Source: JBHEKP01 sp041859375
Lineage (GTDB): Bacteria > Hydrogenedentota > Hydrogenedentia > Hydrogenedentales > CAITNO01
NCBI GenBank assembly: GCA_041859375.1
Contig: JBHEKP010000275.1
Coordinates: 1-6,776 of the forward strand
Length of the DNA: 6,776 nt
Direction of reading: 5' to 3'
Of the stretch, positions 6,688-6,776 are shown in pieces; positions within the stretch are counted from its first letter, which is position 1; the number at the start of each line of letters is the position of its first letter. Both the position numbers and the translations under genes were made by a program. The notes under the pieces are model-generated. The model saw only the letters and a program-made list of their open reading frames with translations. It had not been told where the DNA came from and did not search any database.

Positions 6688-6774
6688 GGGCGAGTGGTGG
6701 AACTGGCATACTCGACGGACTTAAAATTAGGCTTCCGCAAAGAATTGAGGGTTCGATACCCTCATTGACCACCA
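6688..6774 (+). tRNA. tRNA-Leu(UAA), structurally irregular
   Basis: This 87-base class II tRNA has the anticodon loop CTTAAAA (6720-6726, anticodon TAA at 6722-6724), a perfect T arm (GAGGG 6747-6751, loop TTCGATA, CCCTC 6759-6763), a long variable arm (6732-6746, TTC pairing with GAA), a leucine-type D loop with GG, discriminator A (6771) and encoded CCA (6772-6774). The acceptor GGGCGAG (6688-6694) pairs poorly with ATTGACC (6764-6770): positions 3-70 and 7-66 mismatch and 5-68 is a wobble. The anticodon stem ACGGA/TTAGG has mismatches at 27-43 and 29-41 and a wobble at 30-40, and the D stem has a T-T at 11-24. It could be a decayed gene, a recombined gene, or an assembly join. The identity call is firm; function is doubtful. 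Confidence 0.75.
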
Positions 6775-6776
6775 GT

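Noticed and set aside
6688..6774. A group I intron in tRNA-Leu(UAA), as known from cyanobacteria and some other bacteria
   Set aside because: The anticodon loop is uninterrupted and the gene has normal 87-base length.

Overview
The window is a GC-rich bacterial chromosome segment, about two thirds G+C by eye with strongly GC-biased third codon positions, which is why most antisense frames stay open. It carries six protein genes and one tRNA-like gene. Several exported beta-propeller proteins, a Tat-exported sugar-isomerase-like TIM barrel and a LemA-family protein sit together. This mix is typical of polysaccharide-degrading lineages such as Planctomycetes, Verrucomicrobia, Lentisphaerae and Hydrogenedentes. 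The lineage is inferred from protein style; no marker gene here proves it.

Layout: (1) 39-1538 (+) is a secreted PQQ-type beta-propeller protein. (2) 1546-2493 (-) is a Tat-exported sugar phosphate isomerase/epimerase-like protein, convergent with gene 1 and only 7 bases away. (3) 2494-2819 is a divergent promoter region with one promoter candidate per direction and a small perfect inverted repeat. (4) 2820-4310 (+) is a secreted glycosidase-like five-bladed-propeller protein. (5) 4283-4888 (-) is a LemA-family protein whose 3' end overlaps gene 4 tail to tail by 28 bases. (6) 4929-5591 (-) is a membrane-anchored protein of unknown function upstream of lemA, with its own well-formed promoter. 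(7) 5654-6595 (-) is a secreted propeller made of six NGN-type repeats. (8) 6688-6774 (+) is a class II tRNA-Leu(UAA) gene with encoded CCA and a good promoter, but with mismatches in the stems that join its 5' and 3' halves.

How they may work together: the epimerase-like enzyme and the glycosidase-like protein are transcribed divergently from a shared 326-base region, and both carry export signals. Joint action on sugars outside the cytoplasm is a reasonable inference, but the substrate cannot be read from the sequence. The LemA protein and its partner form a separate two-gene membrane unit. I see no transposase, integrase, CRISPR array, toxin-antitoxin pair or recognisable defence system. 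The most unusual item is the tRNA, which looks either decayed or like a join of two different tRNA-Leu halves. It lies at the window edge, so its downstream context is not visible.
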